DNA of 64,000 nucleotides from Thelonectria olida (lineage: Eukaryota; Ascomycota; Sordariomycetes; Hypocreales; Nectriaceae). The position numbers and the translations under genes are program-made. Under the pieces are notes generated by a model. It saw nothing but the letters and a program-made list of their open reading frames with translations. It searched no databases and had not been told where the DNA came from. Positions 9,037 through 21,800 of this stretch are shown piece after piece. Every line of letters starts with the position of its first letter. The first letter of the stretch is position 1. The stretch lies in the NCBI GenBank assembly GCA_020736575.1, contig JAGPYM010000004.1, forward strand, positions 620,001-684,000. The letters run 5' to 3'.

Positions 9037-11421
9037 ATGCGGACGCACGTCGCTTGGCTGCTGGTGATTGCGGCCGCCTGTGCTCCTCCTGCTTCCGCAG
9101 GAGTGAGATGGGGTAGGTTTCGCAACACTTTGGCAAACATGATGCTAACTCTTGTCCAAGAACTATTCAATCGCCATGTCTCAGATCAGTGGTTGTCCAA
9201 CACAACGATTACTCCCCCTGCTGGAGACGTCACTCGCTCTCTGAGTTTATCAATGCCCCCATCCTCTACGACATTTACTCTCGACCTATCTTCCTCATCG
9301 CCTTCCCTCGCAGGCTCTGTTCAGGATATAAATACGTCAATTGCCATTGACGAGGCTACTACTACGTTAGCCTCAACCTCCATGTCCACGTCCACTTCGA
9401 GCTCGAGCTCGACCTCAAGTCGGCCGATCCCAGCAAGTGCCAGTTCTGCTCTGACAACTCTCGCTTCCCAACCAACCACCATACACACCACCTCGTCAAC
9501 ATCTACCACGGCTACATCGTCAGAAGGCAACCCAAGAATTTCGGCGAATAGTGTGAACGGCCCTGGGCTGACACCAATTTCAGCTACAACCTCAACTGGC
9601 GATATCTCAAGTGGACAAGGCTCCTCATCGATCCCTCCGCCCACCTACTGGTCGTCAAGCTTGTCATTATGGAATACTACATACCCTGTTACCACCAGCA
9701 CCAGGCTAACCTCAACTTCCAACACCAAAACGTGCACAGATCTTCAGGATGTCGAGACTGTTACCGAGTTCTCCATCGTGTACACCTCTACCACAACTCT
9801 CTATGGAAACTACAGTACCTACACGCCCCCTTATCCGACCATCGAAACCCCCAATTACTGTGGCACGGAACCTGTTGTCCCTTCAGAGACCACTTGGCCG
9901 GGTGAACCAATGCTCACCACTCTTTCGGGAGGATTCGTTGTGTCTACCAAGAGACCCGCGTCTTCATGTTTGGCCGACACCGCCAATTCAGACTGCTGGG
10001 AACCTGCTGGACCTGCCGAGTCGACCTCAACCGAGACGTATAGGGGAAAACACCCGCCCAGTGCTACCCTATCAAGGTCTCGGGTTACTGTTACTTTTGT
10101 AACGACTGACAAGAATCCTGTCGTCGTCTCTTCCACCGACCTACCCCCCGATTACAGTGAGTCTGGGAAGGCAGCAAGCCTCACTGTCGCACATCACAAA
10201 AGTGCGCCACCTGATGGGGACAGCGACCACAGCACTGGCGGAGGGGGAGGTGGTGGAGACGGCGACCAGAACGATCCTCAGAGTCAACAACAAGAGGTCC
10301 CTGAGACAACAGCAACAATAAGAGCAGCCACTGCTGCTGCTACTGCTTCTGTGGCTGCTACCGCTACTTCTGTTGCTAGTACTGCTATTTCTGTTGCTAC
10401 TACCATTGCTTCTGTTGCCACAAGTAGGACCACTATTACTACGAGCTTCACAGTCACAGCCAGAGCCGGGCAAGTAATTATTAACGACAAGACCTTTTCT
10501 GGCCTCAAACCGGATCAAACTACTACAGTGACCTTCAGCATTGGCACATTCACTATATTTCCGTCGTCCGTCGTCGGTGAGGGAGCAACAATTACGAAAC
10601 CCCAGCCTGTAGGGACCGCTATCAGCATTGCAACGCCAACTACAAGCAGTGTCGGAGACCTCGCCGTAGAGGTGTCAGGATCAGAGGCAATTGTAGACGG
10701 GACCAAGATTGCAATTCTTCCACAAGGCACAACTACGGTAATCAACAACGAGGAGGTGTCTGTCGGCCCTGGAAAAGTGGTAGTTGGCGACCAGACACTC
10801 ACTTTCCGTGCGGCTGGTGGCCCCGAGACCGCCGTTGTTATCCAAGGGGGCGAGATGGTGACGGCAATTGGACAATCCATTTATGTTTTCCACTCTACTA
10901 CGTTAACTTACGGGCCAGGGACACCTGAGACTTCAGAGGTCGTGGACGACGATACAATCACAATTGGGCCGTCAGGCATAACTCTCCACGGGACAACAAT
11001 AGGGGGCCCTGGGGCGGAGGCCACTGATACTACATACGAGATTGTGGGAGGCGCCAGCGTTACGAAGCTTGCCCCTTCAAACGTTATCATCGACGGCACA
11101 ACCTTCACAGCCGGGCCAGGATCGAAGCCGACTACGAAGATCATAGGTGGTGAAACGGTCACAATAGGGTCGAAAGGGGTCGTCATCTCCTCAATGACAC
11201 TGAGCATTCCCTTTGGCTCATCGACAGTGACAACCATTACAGCGACTGTTACGGGCACACAGATATTTCCCGAGGAGACGGGGACTTCAGGGGACAGTGA
11301 AAGCAGCAATAATGACCAGTCTAACGATGACGAGGGCAGCGCAGGCTCCGCGTTGAAACCGGGCTTCTCAACAGGGATGGCAGGACTCTGCATTGCAATT
11401 GGCGTTTGGGTTTGGCTTTGA
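9037..11421 (+). CDS. Ser/Thr-rich cell-surface protein, probably GPI-anchored
   Basis: The frame is open over 794 codons. Removing a likely 48-bp intron (9113-9160, GTAGGT...GCTAAC...CAAG, a multiple of three) gives 778 residues. A hydrophobic signal peptide (LLVIAAACAPPASA) is followed by about 450 residues very rich in Ser, Thr and Pro, expected to be heavily O-mannosylated. Residues 430-480 contain four 7-residue repeats of the TAxSVAT type. The C-terminal half has repeating beta-like units such as GGETVTIGSKGVV and NNEEVSVGPGKVVVG. The end, after a small-residue site around GSALKPG, is hydrophobic (MAGLCIAIGVWVWL) with no charged tail, which fits a GPI-attachment signal. It probably sits in the wall or on the plasma membrane. 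No enzyme domain is seen and no family name can be given. Confidence 0.75.
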   Translation: MRTHVAWLLVIAAACAPPASAGVRWGRFRNTLANMMLTLVQELFNRHVSDQWLSNTTITPPAGDVTRSLSLSMPPSSTTFTLDLSSSSPSLAGSVQDINTSIAIDEATTTLASTSMSTSTSSSSSTSSRPIPASASSALTTLASQPTTIHTTSSTSTTATSSEGNPRISANSVNGPGLTPISATTSTGDISSGQGSSSIPPPTYWSSSLSLWNTTYPVTTSTRLTSTSNTKTCTDLQDVETVTEFSIVYTSTTTLYGNYSTYTPPYPTIETPNYCGTEPVVPSETTWPGEPMLTTLSGGFVVSTKRPASSCLADTANSDCWEPAGPAESTSTETYRGKHPPSATLSRSRVTVTFVTTDKNPVVVSSTDLPPDYSESGKAASLTVAHHKSAPPDGDSDHSTGGGGGGGDGDQNDPQSQQQEVPETTATIRAATAAATASVAATATSVASTAISVATTIASVATSRTTITTSFTVTARAGQVIINDKTFSGLKPDQTTTVTFSIGTFTIFPSSVVGEGATITKPQPVGTAISIATPTTSSVGDLAVEVSGSEAIVDGTKIAILPQGTTTVINNEEVSVGPGKVVVGDQTLTFRAAGGPETAVVIQGGEMVTAIGQSIYVFHSTTLTYGPGTPETSEVVDDDTITIGPSGITLHGTTIGGPGAEATDTTYEIVGGASVTKLAPSNVIIDGTTFTAGPGSKPTTKIIGGETVTIGSKGVVISSMTLSIPFGSSTVTTITATVTGTQIFPEETGTSGDSESSNNDQSNDDEGSAGSALKPGFSTGMAGLCIAIGVWVWL
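10339..10422 (+). repeat. Four 21-bp tandem units inside the wall-protein gene
   Basis: Units at 10339-10359, 10360-10380, 10381-10401 and 10402-10422 encode ATASVAA, TATSVAS, TAISVAT and TIASVAT. They are in frame, so copy-number change would alter stalk length without breaking the protein. Confidence 0.75.
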
Positions 11422-12409
11422 AATATGGGAGGCAACAAAAGCTGGCAAAGGCAGCAAGTTATTTTCAGGGGGCTTATGGATATGGAATGCGACGTGGTGG
11501 CTGAGTTTACGACTTGATGATACCCTATGAGAGACTTACCTGGACACATGGAAAAGCGGAATGGGATACGACTGGGATATTTAAAATGTTACAAGGGATT
11601 TGGTACATAATGAGGCGATTTACCGCACTGTAAAAACATAGCTACTCGCTATATCAAAAGCCGAATGGCGGTGATATTGACTTAGGTAGTCAACATATCA
11701 GACTCCTTTTCGTACAAGCTGCTTCTACGCTATCTTCCCCTCCATTGTGCTGGCTTGTTACTCCTGCACGCTGCATTCCTCGCCCATCCCCTTGGAAACT
11801 GCCTCTAGATGGTCGAGTGCCGCCCCAGTTGGGGAGGGATTCGCCTTCAGCTGCATCCTACGAGGCAGACTTGGGCACTCTGCCCACTTTGGGGGTGGTG
11901 GAACGGCAGGGATCAGTAAGTGAGTGGGAGTGTGTGTGTGTGCGCGCGTCCGATGTCGATTTGTTCGATGCTGGCTGGCCAGGGGAGCATTGCAAACATG
12001 GCGAACACGAGGTTTTGAGAATGCACCGGTGGGTGGCGCAAGAATGTCACCGCCACCGCAGGGCTCTTGCTAAGGAGAAGGAAGTGCGAACTTTGCTTGG
12101 ATGGTGCTAGACATACATGCACGACAGGACGTGGCAAGATGGAATTTCGGCGTCAATCGATAAGCTGGATATAGTAAAGACGTATCTAATAAATCGATAA
12201 CTTCTAACGGAACAGTCACCCGAGGATGACGAACGAATAATATCTAACTAAACTGGCCCAAACTGAACGCAAGGACATAGGATCGAAAGGGAGAACGCTC
12301 GCTTACCCCATTGTCAGCCAAAGCCAGCAACTGGGAGGCGTGTAGAATTGAACAAAAGCACGATACAACACACGACACAAACCACGACTTTGCTCTGCCA
12401 GAGCAGATA
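11422..12409. other. Convergent intergenic region
   Basis: This lies between the 3' ends of the wall-protein gene and the F-box gene. It contains a short GT-rich run at 11933-11947. No supportable gene. Confidence 0.5.
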
Positions 12410-15400
12410 TCACCAACGTCGCACTCCCTTCCCCTTGCCAACACCCTCCGTCTCCAGTGCAGGAAACTCTTCATACTGAGCTCCCGGGTCCACATCCGAT
12501 GGCATTTGGCCCTGATCTAGCATACTAAGCTTCAAAGCCAGCTCGAGGTCATCGTCACGTTGTTGGAGTTGACTAGAAGATCCAGCATCGTTGGCCGGGC
12601 CAGCACGTGGAGAGTTTGGCCCATAGCCCCTCTTCTTTCCCTTCTTGGGCGTCTTCGTCTTGAAGGTGACGGCGAACTCATAGTCGCCCGATGTGTTGTC
12701 TTGAGGGGACTGCAGATTGTCGTTGCTGTTGAAGGGGGACTGGAAACTGTCATTGCCGCCTTGGGGAGAGTCGACGTTATCGTTACTGCTCTCGAGCAAA
12801 GAAAGTCGGATGGCTTGCTGGATCTGTTGCTCGTATTCGTCCTCGACTGCGGCGCGAGTGCCTTCAGAAGCACCATTGGTAGGAGGTGTGACCTCTGTAA
12901 CACTTGGCTCAGGGGTAACGGTATCGACAGTGGTTCCACTGAACGTGGACGCCGTATCCAGGCTCGCATCAGCAGCTGAGTCGCTTGTTCGACGTTGCTC
13001 TTCAAGCATGAAGGCTTCCTCGGAAACCATCTGCGCATATCGGAGGGCCTCTTCTTCGGTAAGATCGCCCAGAGCTCCCGCTCCAAAGCGATTGCGGAGA
13101 CGAGTTTGTTCACGGGCCTTTCGTTGATTTTCGTGTCGAAGTTCAGCTTGCTCTGCAGCAATGAAACCTGAGACGTCACCGCCCGAGCGGCGGGTTGCCA
13201 TTCTACCATGTATATCAGAATGTCTAACACGGCGTTTACGGCTCGTGGCGTGGCTCGTTGAGCTGTATGCCCAGTATCGCAAAGAAGCGCCAAACGAAAC
13301 GACACCACGTAAGACGGTCGGATCTGGGTCCAGATAAATGGCTCCGACAGCAGAATAGAACTCCTCGTTCAGCGCAGGGTTCATGGTCGTCATGTGTCGA
13401 GGTACTCGACCATTGGAGCGAGAATTCAGTGTGCGAACCGGTTCGAGGGTTGAAGCCAGGGGATCCCAGGCCTGGACAAGACCATCGCTGCCGCCATGGA
13501 CAAGATAAAGGCCAGTAAGTGCGATACAAGAGACCTCAGCCGACTCTGTCTGTATGTACCGCAAAGGCTTGATAGCAGTTCCGTTGGAGCCTGCGCGAGA
13601 GTTCCAGACAAGAATGACACCCTCGTCGGTCCCAACACCAAGCATCCGAGACCTGCGACCAGGGATTTCTTCACCAGCTTCAACGAGCGGATCGTCAGCC
13701 AACGTCAATAGAGCATTGGAAGATGTGTCCAGTGCGCTGCTAGTGATAGTAGCGAGATCCTGGCCTTTGAGCCCCATGTGACTGATGGTCCAATCCTGGA
13801 ACAAATCTATTGAGTCTGGAGATGGCGACGGGGTGGAAGGCATTGGCTCGAGTGGCTTCTCCTCAAGCTTGGCATCGTCCACTGCCGGTGTTTCAGCAGA
13901 TCCGAAGAGTGACGGTGCAGGGACAGGCTCAGGAGTTGGGAGTTTGACAACCGAGGTTGTGAGAACTTCTTGGGGCACGAGAGATCGGGTGTACCGCTGA
14001 ATCTGAGCAGATCGGTCCTCGGCGTATCCGCAATCAATCACGAAGATATTCTCGCCAGCACCATTGCCGTCGTCGCTGGCAAAGTCCACTTCAAGCTTGC
14101 GAAGCATATCCCAGCCTTCACAGACTCGTCTGAAATGAGCTGGCTTATGACGCAAGAACTTCTCAATCTCTCGAGCTTCGGCAGCCATCTGCTCTTTACT
14201 CAAGTTCATTGAGTTTGAGGGAGACCGAGGTGAGTATGCGCCTTTGGTCACGTTCGTGTCCAAGTCGTCAGGCCGGGCAACGCGGCGAGTTGCGTCCAAG
14301 ATATGCCAGTAGGCTGAGCGACCGGCGTACCAAGCATTCTTGGTTACGTCTTCGCCCTTGGTTTGGGCAAGTGAGTTAACGGGAGGCTCAGTCAAGTAGT
14401 AGACTTCGCCCAATGCGTTCAGGGCGACTGCCCAGACCCTTCCAGCAGCCTTTCGCTTTTGACTGTAGTTGTCGTCAACTTTCAGGGAGATGATGGGCAC
14501 GCCAGGGCTGAGAACCCATCGAGCAGTGATCCCGCCAGTTGAATGCCGTGGACCGGTCGAGTCGCACGCAATGGCGTACGAGGTCACAATGCCAAGGGTA
14601 GAGCCTGTCAGTATGCCCACCATGGACTGAGTGTTGAGGGGCACAGCAGACGACTTTGCGAGCCAAACACTGCAAATTGCCTCGGACATTTCCGGGATCT
14701 TTGGGATGTCAGGATAAGTGTCTGCTACACCAGTGTCCGCAACAAGATACCGGCCCCGAGGCTCCAGAACAGGTCGATAGAACGGTCGACCGCCTGGGAA
14801 CCCTTCACCTGCCAGAATACCGTAAGGCTGGCTAACATCCATGACGTTGGGTGTAGCAGCGGGACCATCACCAATTCCATAGGGGACAAGGCCGGGGAAG
14901 ACCTCCTCGAGTTGCAAGGATCTAAACGGGTCCACGGCCCCCCATTTCTCGATTTTGCCGTTTGTTGGGTCGCTAATACTCCCAGCTCCAAGATCAGATG
15001 CACCGTGAATAGCCCTCGGAGGCTTTTTCCCATTCGAAAACACAGCGTGGATGTTGGTTACAGCCCAAGGCAACTTGGAATTGTAAGTCAACACTGCGCT
15101 CTGCTTCTTTCCACCCCGAACAGATGCGCCGGCAACTCCGGCTCCAGGCTTGCCGCGAGCCAGACTTCTAAGCAGGCGCGTTCGAAGCAGATACTCCTTT
15201 CTCCAGGACGCAAGAGGGGTAAGACGAGCGAAATAACGAGCTTCGGACTGAATGAACTCGGATGAGTGATCAGCCCAGATATCTGCGCGATGCTTGTGTT
15301 CAAGCACCTCTTGCCCTGGGAAATATCGGAGGAAGGCCATTCTCCACGCATGGGAGCTAGTTATCAGCGCATAGAAGCGCTTCGAGACCAGGGCAATGGC

Positions 15401-15881
15401 GGCATGGGAGTCGGCGTGAAGGTGGGACAGGATTTGCGTCAAGATTTCTAGATGGGGTTATCAGTATACTGGAGGCAAGCATGTGAGGCTTGCTCGACGC
15501 ACCATTGGGGAAATCCGCAAGCTGAACACCATCAGACGGCGTTTCAGAGCGCTTGATGACTTTGAAGCCCAACGGCCGTCTGGGGGTGGGCGGGGTCATT
15601 GCATTTTCATACTCGGAGATCCTATGGCCAGGAAGAAATGCGCCTTCTCCCCGGCTCAATCCGCGTAATTCTTCGTCGAGCAGCAAGGCGTCGACAGCAT
15701 TGTGCGACTCGCGCCTCGATGCAGGGCCAGAAGGCTGAGATCCACCACTCGAGTCGCCAGAACGGACTCGGTGGAGGCCATCGCGGTCATGGAGAAGGGG
15801 GCCATGCTGAGAGGAGGAGGCGTTTGAAGGAGCGTTGGTATGAGTCACAAGTGGGAGAATCGCAGGAAGCTCTTGTTGCAT
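12410..15881 (-). CDS. UFO1: F-box/WD-repeat protein with ubiquitin-interacting motifs (Ufo1-like)
   Basis: Two exons, 15881-15503 and 15447-12410, separated by a 55-bp intron whose removal completes the F-box; predicted 1138 residues. The F-box begins at LADFPNEILTQILSHLHADS (about residue 120) and recruits Skp1. The middle region has WD-like blades, the clearest being GVGTDEGVILVWNS and VHGGSDGLVQAWDP. The C-terminal 220 residues carry three ubiquitin-interacting-type helices: EEEALRYAQMVSEEAF, QQIQQAIRLSLLESS and DDLELALKLSMLDQG. F-box plus WD repeats plus C-terminal UIMs is the arrangement of yeast Ufo1, an SCF adaptor that turns over proteins after DNA damage. The start at 15881 was chosen because the in-frame region upstream is histidine- and arginine-rich and UTR-like, with no ATG before 16157. 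Confidence 0.85.
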
Positions 15882-18800
15882 ATAGCCAAAGGCGAGGAAG
15901 GCGGGGAAAGGGGGAATCGACTGTGCGCGAGGTCTTTGCACAGTCTGAAGCGCGGGAGGACGAGAATGAGGAATCGGGTTCCTTCGTGCGTGATGACGAG
16001 AGGCGAGTGGGTGGAATTGTGTCGCTGCGTAGTGCTGCGGATGGTGATGTCGATGATGCTGATGATGGACGGGCAAGGTTGTTCCCTTTTTTTGCCTCGC
16101 GGCGCGTTGGAGAGTTGGAGTGACGGACTTAATCTCAAACCCCGGTACGTACCTCATTCATTGGGTGCCGACAATGAGCCGGGACGACATGTGAGCCGTT
16201 GATTTGCCTCAACAGCCAATCGGCAGACTAAGCAGGACATCGTGTTTGGCGATTGATCAGGCTCGGCCGTCACGTTGAGAACTCTCATACAAGACTGGAT
16301 GATTGATTCATGTCTTCGCGGGCTTTGCGCAGTGTTGATGCGGTGGGGGATTCCGTCAATGCGACCACATGACCCGAACAAGAACACCACCACATCCCTC
16401 TTGTTGGGCTTGAAGAACCCGAGAGTGTCGGTGGTCCAGCAATGTAGACCATGGTCTGTTATAAAAACCGACAGTCGATTTTGCGTTGAACTGGATCTTA
16501 TATTGATATGGTGGCGAGTTACAAAGCCAAGTGTAAAAAAGGTGTCCAACCAGAAGGGAAGAGGGCGAGTAAACATGAACCAACTCGGCATCACCTCTAG
16601 TAGCACGGTCTCCTGCGTATCTGCCCCGATAACGATCTCCTTACTGTAGTTGTGATTCGTTTGAGCAAAGATGAGGAGACGGTATTCGGTAAGTGCACAG
16701 CTTCAATTGTCAAGCATGTGGAGGAGACAGCCAGCTTCAGCCAAGGGAAAGGATGGTCGATGCCATGCATGAAATGTTGAGACGATTTCCGGTTCAAAAC
16801 CTTGCCAACGAGAGGGCATTTCATCTCCTTAGTATTCGGTTCAGGATGCCTCGGTAGGTGTGAACAGTTTTAGAGTCTAACTCTGTTGTGAGTGAACTTC
16901 GACTAGCATCTAGCACACAACAAGTGAACTCTATCACAACATCACTCTAGAGTGAGTATGTAGGGCCATGGCTAATAATAGGCTTCTAAGCATTCCCACG
17001 ATAAGATTAAATGTCTCTTAACTGGCCAGTGTTACACAGGGATGATAGTAACCAGCGCCCAGGACATTTTGAGTTGAGAGGAATGCAATTAGCTCGCGTT
17101 GACAGCATGGAGGTTTCAGGTGAGTTAGTAAAGCCGTTTTTCCTACTTCGGATTCACTTTCAATGATAGACAGTAGATTTCCTACCAAACACATCTGAAG
17201 TGGCTGTTGTCGCAATATAAGGCAGCCATGCTGGTCCTGTAAGAAGCCTTCATCGCTTGCGACAGATGCACATCCGTCTTCCCTCTGGGAACTCTCAGAC
17301 AACTCTCACAGACTCCAGGCAAGTGAGCAATTTTTGACTCGATCTGGTATACCCTAAACGAAGCCATTAGCCAAATCATTTTCTTCCCTAACTCCTTTCC
17401 TCCCTCGCCAAGTCCCCGATCCTTCTAGTGTCCATCTTGACTGAAGATCTAGAACTCGATGAGTGAGACTACTCCATGCAGGTACCCCGAGTTCATCTCC
17501 CCAGAAAACTCCTTCCCTCCTCGTCGTGATCAGCGTTTTACCCAACCGGGTCGCTTACGCGACTACAATCCCAACCACTTAGTTGGACTGCAACCGATGT
17601 AGAAGTTTTCCCTTCGATCGGATTCCTCCGACATGGTGTACCTGAATGATTCCGGGGGCGGACGAAATCAAGCCGGTCCTCTTCTGGATGTCTTTGCCTT
17701 CTGACCCGCTTCGCTGCGCGTCCAGTTCCAGTGTTGTTGGTCCTGCCCATCCAGTTCTTGGACCCAGACTTCCAGCGCCAAGTCCGATCGGTACTTGGCC
17801 ACCACAGCCCCGTTTTCTGGAGACTGGGAACTTGCCAATGTTTCTCGTATCTGCCCCGTGATGGAGTCGGCGGATCGTGGGCATGTTGACCTCTGTCTCG
17901 GCGTAATTTCTGGAGATTTTGTATGCCCATAAGCCTCAGTCGAGATATCAACAGGCCTTCCTCGAGACTCTTGTCCAAAGTGCCTCTCCCACACATGTCC
18001 CAAAGGCTCGGAACCGAGCCAAATCACCTCCACACCGAACCAAAGCAGTCCCCAGTGCTAGCCCAAGGGCTCCAAAAAGCCTCATGCAGTAGCACCGTCC
18101 TTGAGTCATTGTTGGCTGGATAGTCCTCCCCGAGTTGGTCTAGAGAGCATGGTTCCCTCCGTCACAGTGGAGAAGATGGCCCGCTACCGTGCCTTCTTCT
18201 CAGCCAGGGTCGGATTCCCCTATCATCCGGCGATCTTTAGCTCAGGGACAAGGGAGAGAAGAGATTTCGTGCCCACGAAGCTATTGAACATTATCAGCAC
18301 GACGCCCGAGTGTTGCGGAGAGCCTGCCAACTTTCAACTTTGCAAACTCGTCTTGGTAACCCGGCCCGGCATGATATAAATGGCCGGAGGCTTCAGTAGC
18401 GCGAGCGGATCCACGGGCCTTCCCGTCCCGAGGCGCCACTTGTGGGAGCCTTGAGGAGAGCAAACACATCACGACTGTTCTCTCAGCCTTCACTGCACTT
18501 CGCCTATGCCTGCCATTGAGTTGATGTGGCCATGATCTGATTTCGGTCTCCGCATAAAGAGGCGAAAAGATGCCGTCGGCTTTGTCATCGATTGTGGTTG
18601 ACCTTGCAGATTGCTGCAGCACGACACCCGATGTTGTAGCCCTAAAACCAGCCCGTCGACACTAAGGCAACGGGGAAGCACCAAGTTGCAGATGCGTTGA
18701 CAAGTCACGCTGCGCTTTGAGCCTTTGGGAGTGCATATCTGCAACCCAACTGTGACCAGAGGCGTCATAGGGCCGTAGTGTTCTTAGCTGGCGGTCTTGA

Positions 18801-21800
18801 CGGCAGAGCATAGGGAGCCAGGTTGATTGGCTGATGTGGTGTCACTCGGCTGCGGCGGGAGAATGTTCCCAATGTCGCATATCAACCAAGCAAACAACAA
18901 ACAAGTACCGGATTTGCGACGTGAACACCTCGATCGACATGATCGCCTCCAACGGAACTTTTGGCCCTTGAATGGCAATTGTTGCATTGGCCAGTGATTG
19001 CGATTGGGGTGTTTGCCCATCTCGGCGCGAGCTCCGATAGCATAATTAGCAGAAGTATCTAAGCCCCTTGTCAACCGTTTGCACTGGCGTCCGGCTTAGT
19101 CGTCCGGCTGATGATCTCGAATAACGTTGTGCTGAGAAATAAATGCCTTGTGTGCGATGAAATATCAATCCCTGTTGCACACAAATCGACACAGTGCGGT
19201 CTGAGTGAACTAGGATCATCATCGGAGACCTCACAGGACTTCAATAAGGTCGTTTCCAGAGACAAGTCATGGGTTGCATTGACACGGTGTCGATGAGAGC
19301 TTGAACAATGGCTTGTGAAATCTCTTCGCCTGGCCGAGGCACGCAATCTCGTCTCAATTTGAATACTCGAGACAGGTGTCCAGGTCAGGTCTGGTGATGC
19401 GCCTGTTGCTCTGGACTGCCAGCTAACAGTCAATTCCTGGGTAATTTAATCTGAAAGGGGCATAGAACTCCACGCCGTTACTAGCAACCCAGCCAATGCC
19501 GAAGCTCCTTTCGAGGTGTGGTAAGGACTTGCAGCCTTCCTCACAAGCTTCAAGTTGAAGTATCCGCGGATTAGGTTGAGGGATGTTGGGCTTCCCTAAT
19601 TGGATGACAAGTAACCAGGTGCACTATTGGGAAAATATAAAGCAAAAAAGTGATATGTGAGACGGATTTCTTACCTACTGCGGTACTATTGTAGGCAGCT
19701 CTCCCAATTGGGTACCATACGCATCGACCCCGGCAACCCCTCTTCCCAGCAAGCAGGACTTGGTTCTTATTTGAGGCACACACGTCTTTCGACTGAAAAG
19801 CGGTGAGGTTCGGTCTAGACCCTGTTGTTGCACAGACTGGCGTGTATGCCTCACTCCACTGGCATAGGAACCAGTTCACCGGGTTTTGGTAGTTGGGTTG
19901 GTCTTACAGCGCCGCCTCTTTTCTAAAATGACTTTGTCTCAACATCTAAGTTAAGACACCAACACCCTTTGACTGGGTGCTGTGCGTACCGCGGTGTGCG
20001 AGTAGCTCCTCGGTACTCCGCACGCGGAGCACTTGCGGTTTGCGGTGTTGCGAGCAGGGTCTTCACAAATGGAGCTGGTATGACGACAAAGCGGCCCAAC
20101 GGTTGTCGAAGCGTCCTTGTTCCCGGCCGTCGTACGCAAGAGGGTAAGGCCTAGGTTGAAATGACCAGAAACACCCCAGCTGGGAGACTCAGGTAACGCA
20201 AATGGGTTGATGCGCAGGCATGGCCATGGTCGCCTGAACACAGGAGGCCAGTCCGCCTATGCCTCTAGATGCAATCATGACACAATTTTGTACCGCTGGG
20301 CTGGTTCACAGCACAACGCCTGAGTTGCTAGCTCAAAGGCTACCGTGGATCGAAATGATGTCTGGCCTCAAAGAATCCAGCGAAGTGGAAATGGGGGTGT
20401 TGGCTTCCGCGGTCGATCCCCCAGTGCGCTAATATTATCTCTAAAGCCTCCAATGAGAGAGCGCGGACCACGACGCTCTCAGTGTTGATGGCGGCGACAG
20501 CGGGTATCTGCAGGACAGACGAGACTGAAAAGAATCAGCCCATGGCGCTGCAACTGAGGTGGAGGCAGAACGCAAGTCATGCCATGCAGCAAACTGGCGC
20601 CCTAATCTCCCCAGCCGTGGAGATGAAGCAGTGATGAGCATTGACAGGGAACAACCAGAAAGCAAGGGGTCATGAAGACGGCGATTGACAACACAGATGT
20701 CATCGCTGAACGAGTGCATGAGTGACGCATGCTCATCATCGTAGCAAATCTTTTGTTGAACGCATCAGGACGGGGCGTGTCTGCAGGACAGTGCTGTTGA
20801 TACAGCTGCAACGCCACTCACACATCCACACTCAGCTTCTTTACAAAAGAGACTGACTGGAATGCTGCATCAAGATATCGCCGTCACACCCGCGAGCCAC
20901 TCAACTTCGTAAATGGAAGAGAGTCGCTTGCGACAAGTAGGTTGTGGATTCTCCCTAGTAACACGGTCCAAGAAGTGGTCGTGGATTCATGTGCTGGGCG
21001 AGGCACCTGCCCACAAACTAAAACATCCGAGATCTTTCAACACCACTTCGATTCGCCAATGTTTGGGACAGGAATCACAGTATCCCAGAGGTGGATGGCA
21101 TCGATGTCAGATACGAACTATCGATCGGGGGGTTGTTATCGTTGCTTCTTTCAGCCAACTCACTCTAGCTCCGGGGATTGTGCTTCGGCGTGTTCTTGCA
21201 CATCCTTGATCTTGGGACTGCCGCAAGGTGACCCTAGTGGACTGTGATGGCGGTAACACTTGGGCACCACAACAGAGGAGAGTGTGCCTTCGAGACACTG
21301 CAGAGAGCCGAGACGAAGGATTTTTCGCAAAGGTCCGGGGCATTAGGCAACGAGAAGGCACATCCCCGTTTGTGGTCGTAGTCCCGATGCTCCGGCTCAA
21401 GGGGCAACCAAAAAAGGATCAACACGCCCAAGTTCTAATTAGAGCCTCGATCCTGGAATGCTGTTTTGATGGTCATGAGTGGTTCAACATCGCGATGCTG
21501 GCCGTTGCTCGTTTGCCAAAATCTTGACTCACATCTCGCAATGGCGAAGGTGTACCAAAGGTGAAGAGCCGTCAGCACTCTCAAGCGGAACAAGCCCCAA
21601 GATTAGGTGTTCCCGGAAGTCATGGGGATGGTTTTGATTGGCATGGCACATAAAGCCCAACCTACATAGTAAGTTGATGCTGGCGCTTATTACCGGTCTC
21701 TGACTTTTCGTGTCTCTGGTATGCCTCTTTCACACAAAAGCCAGCGTTGCCAATGACTTGGCAGATCTATTGTCAAACCCTTGGGTCAGTCAGGTGGCTT

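Noticed and set aside
20015..20040. Short GC-rich inverted repeat CTCCGC/GCGGAG
   Set aside because: The stem is too short to distinguish from chance and no flanking duplication is seen.
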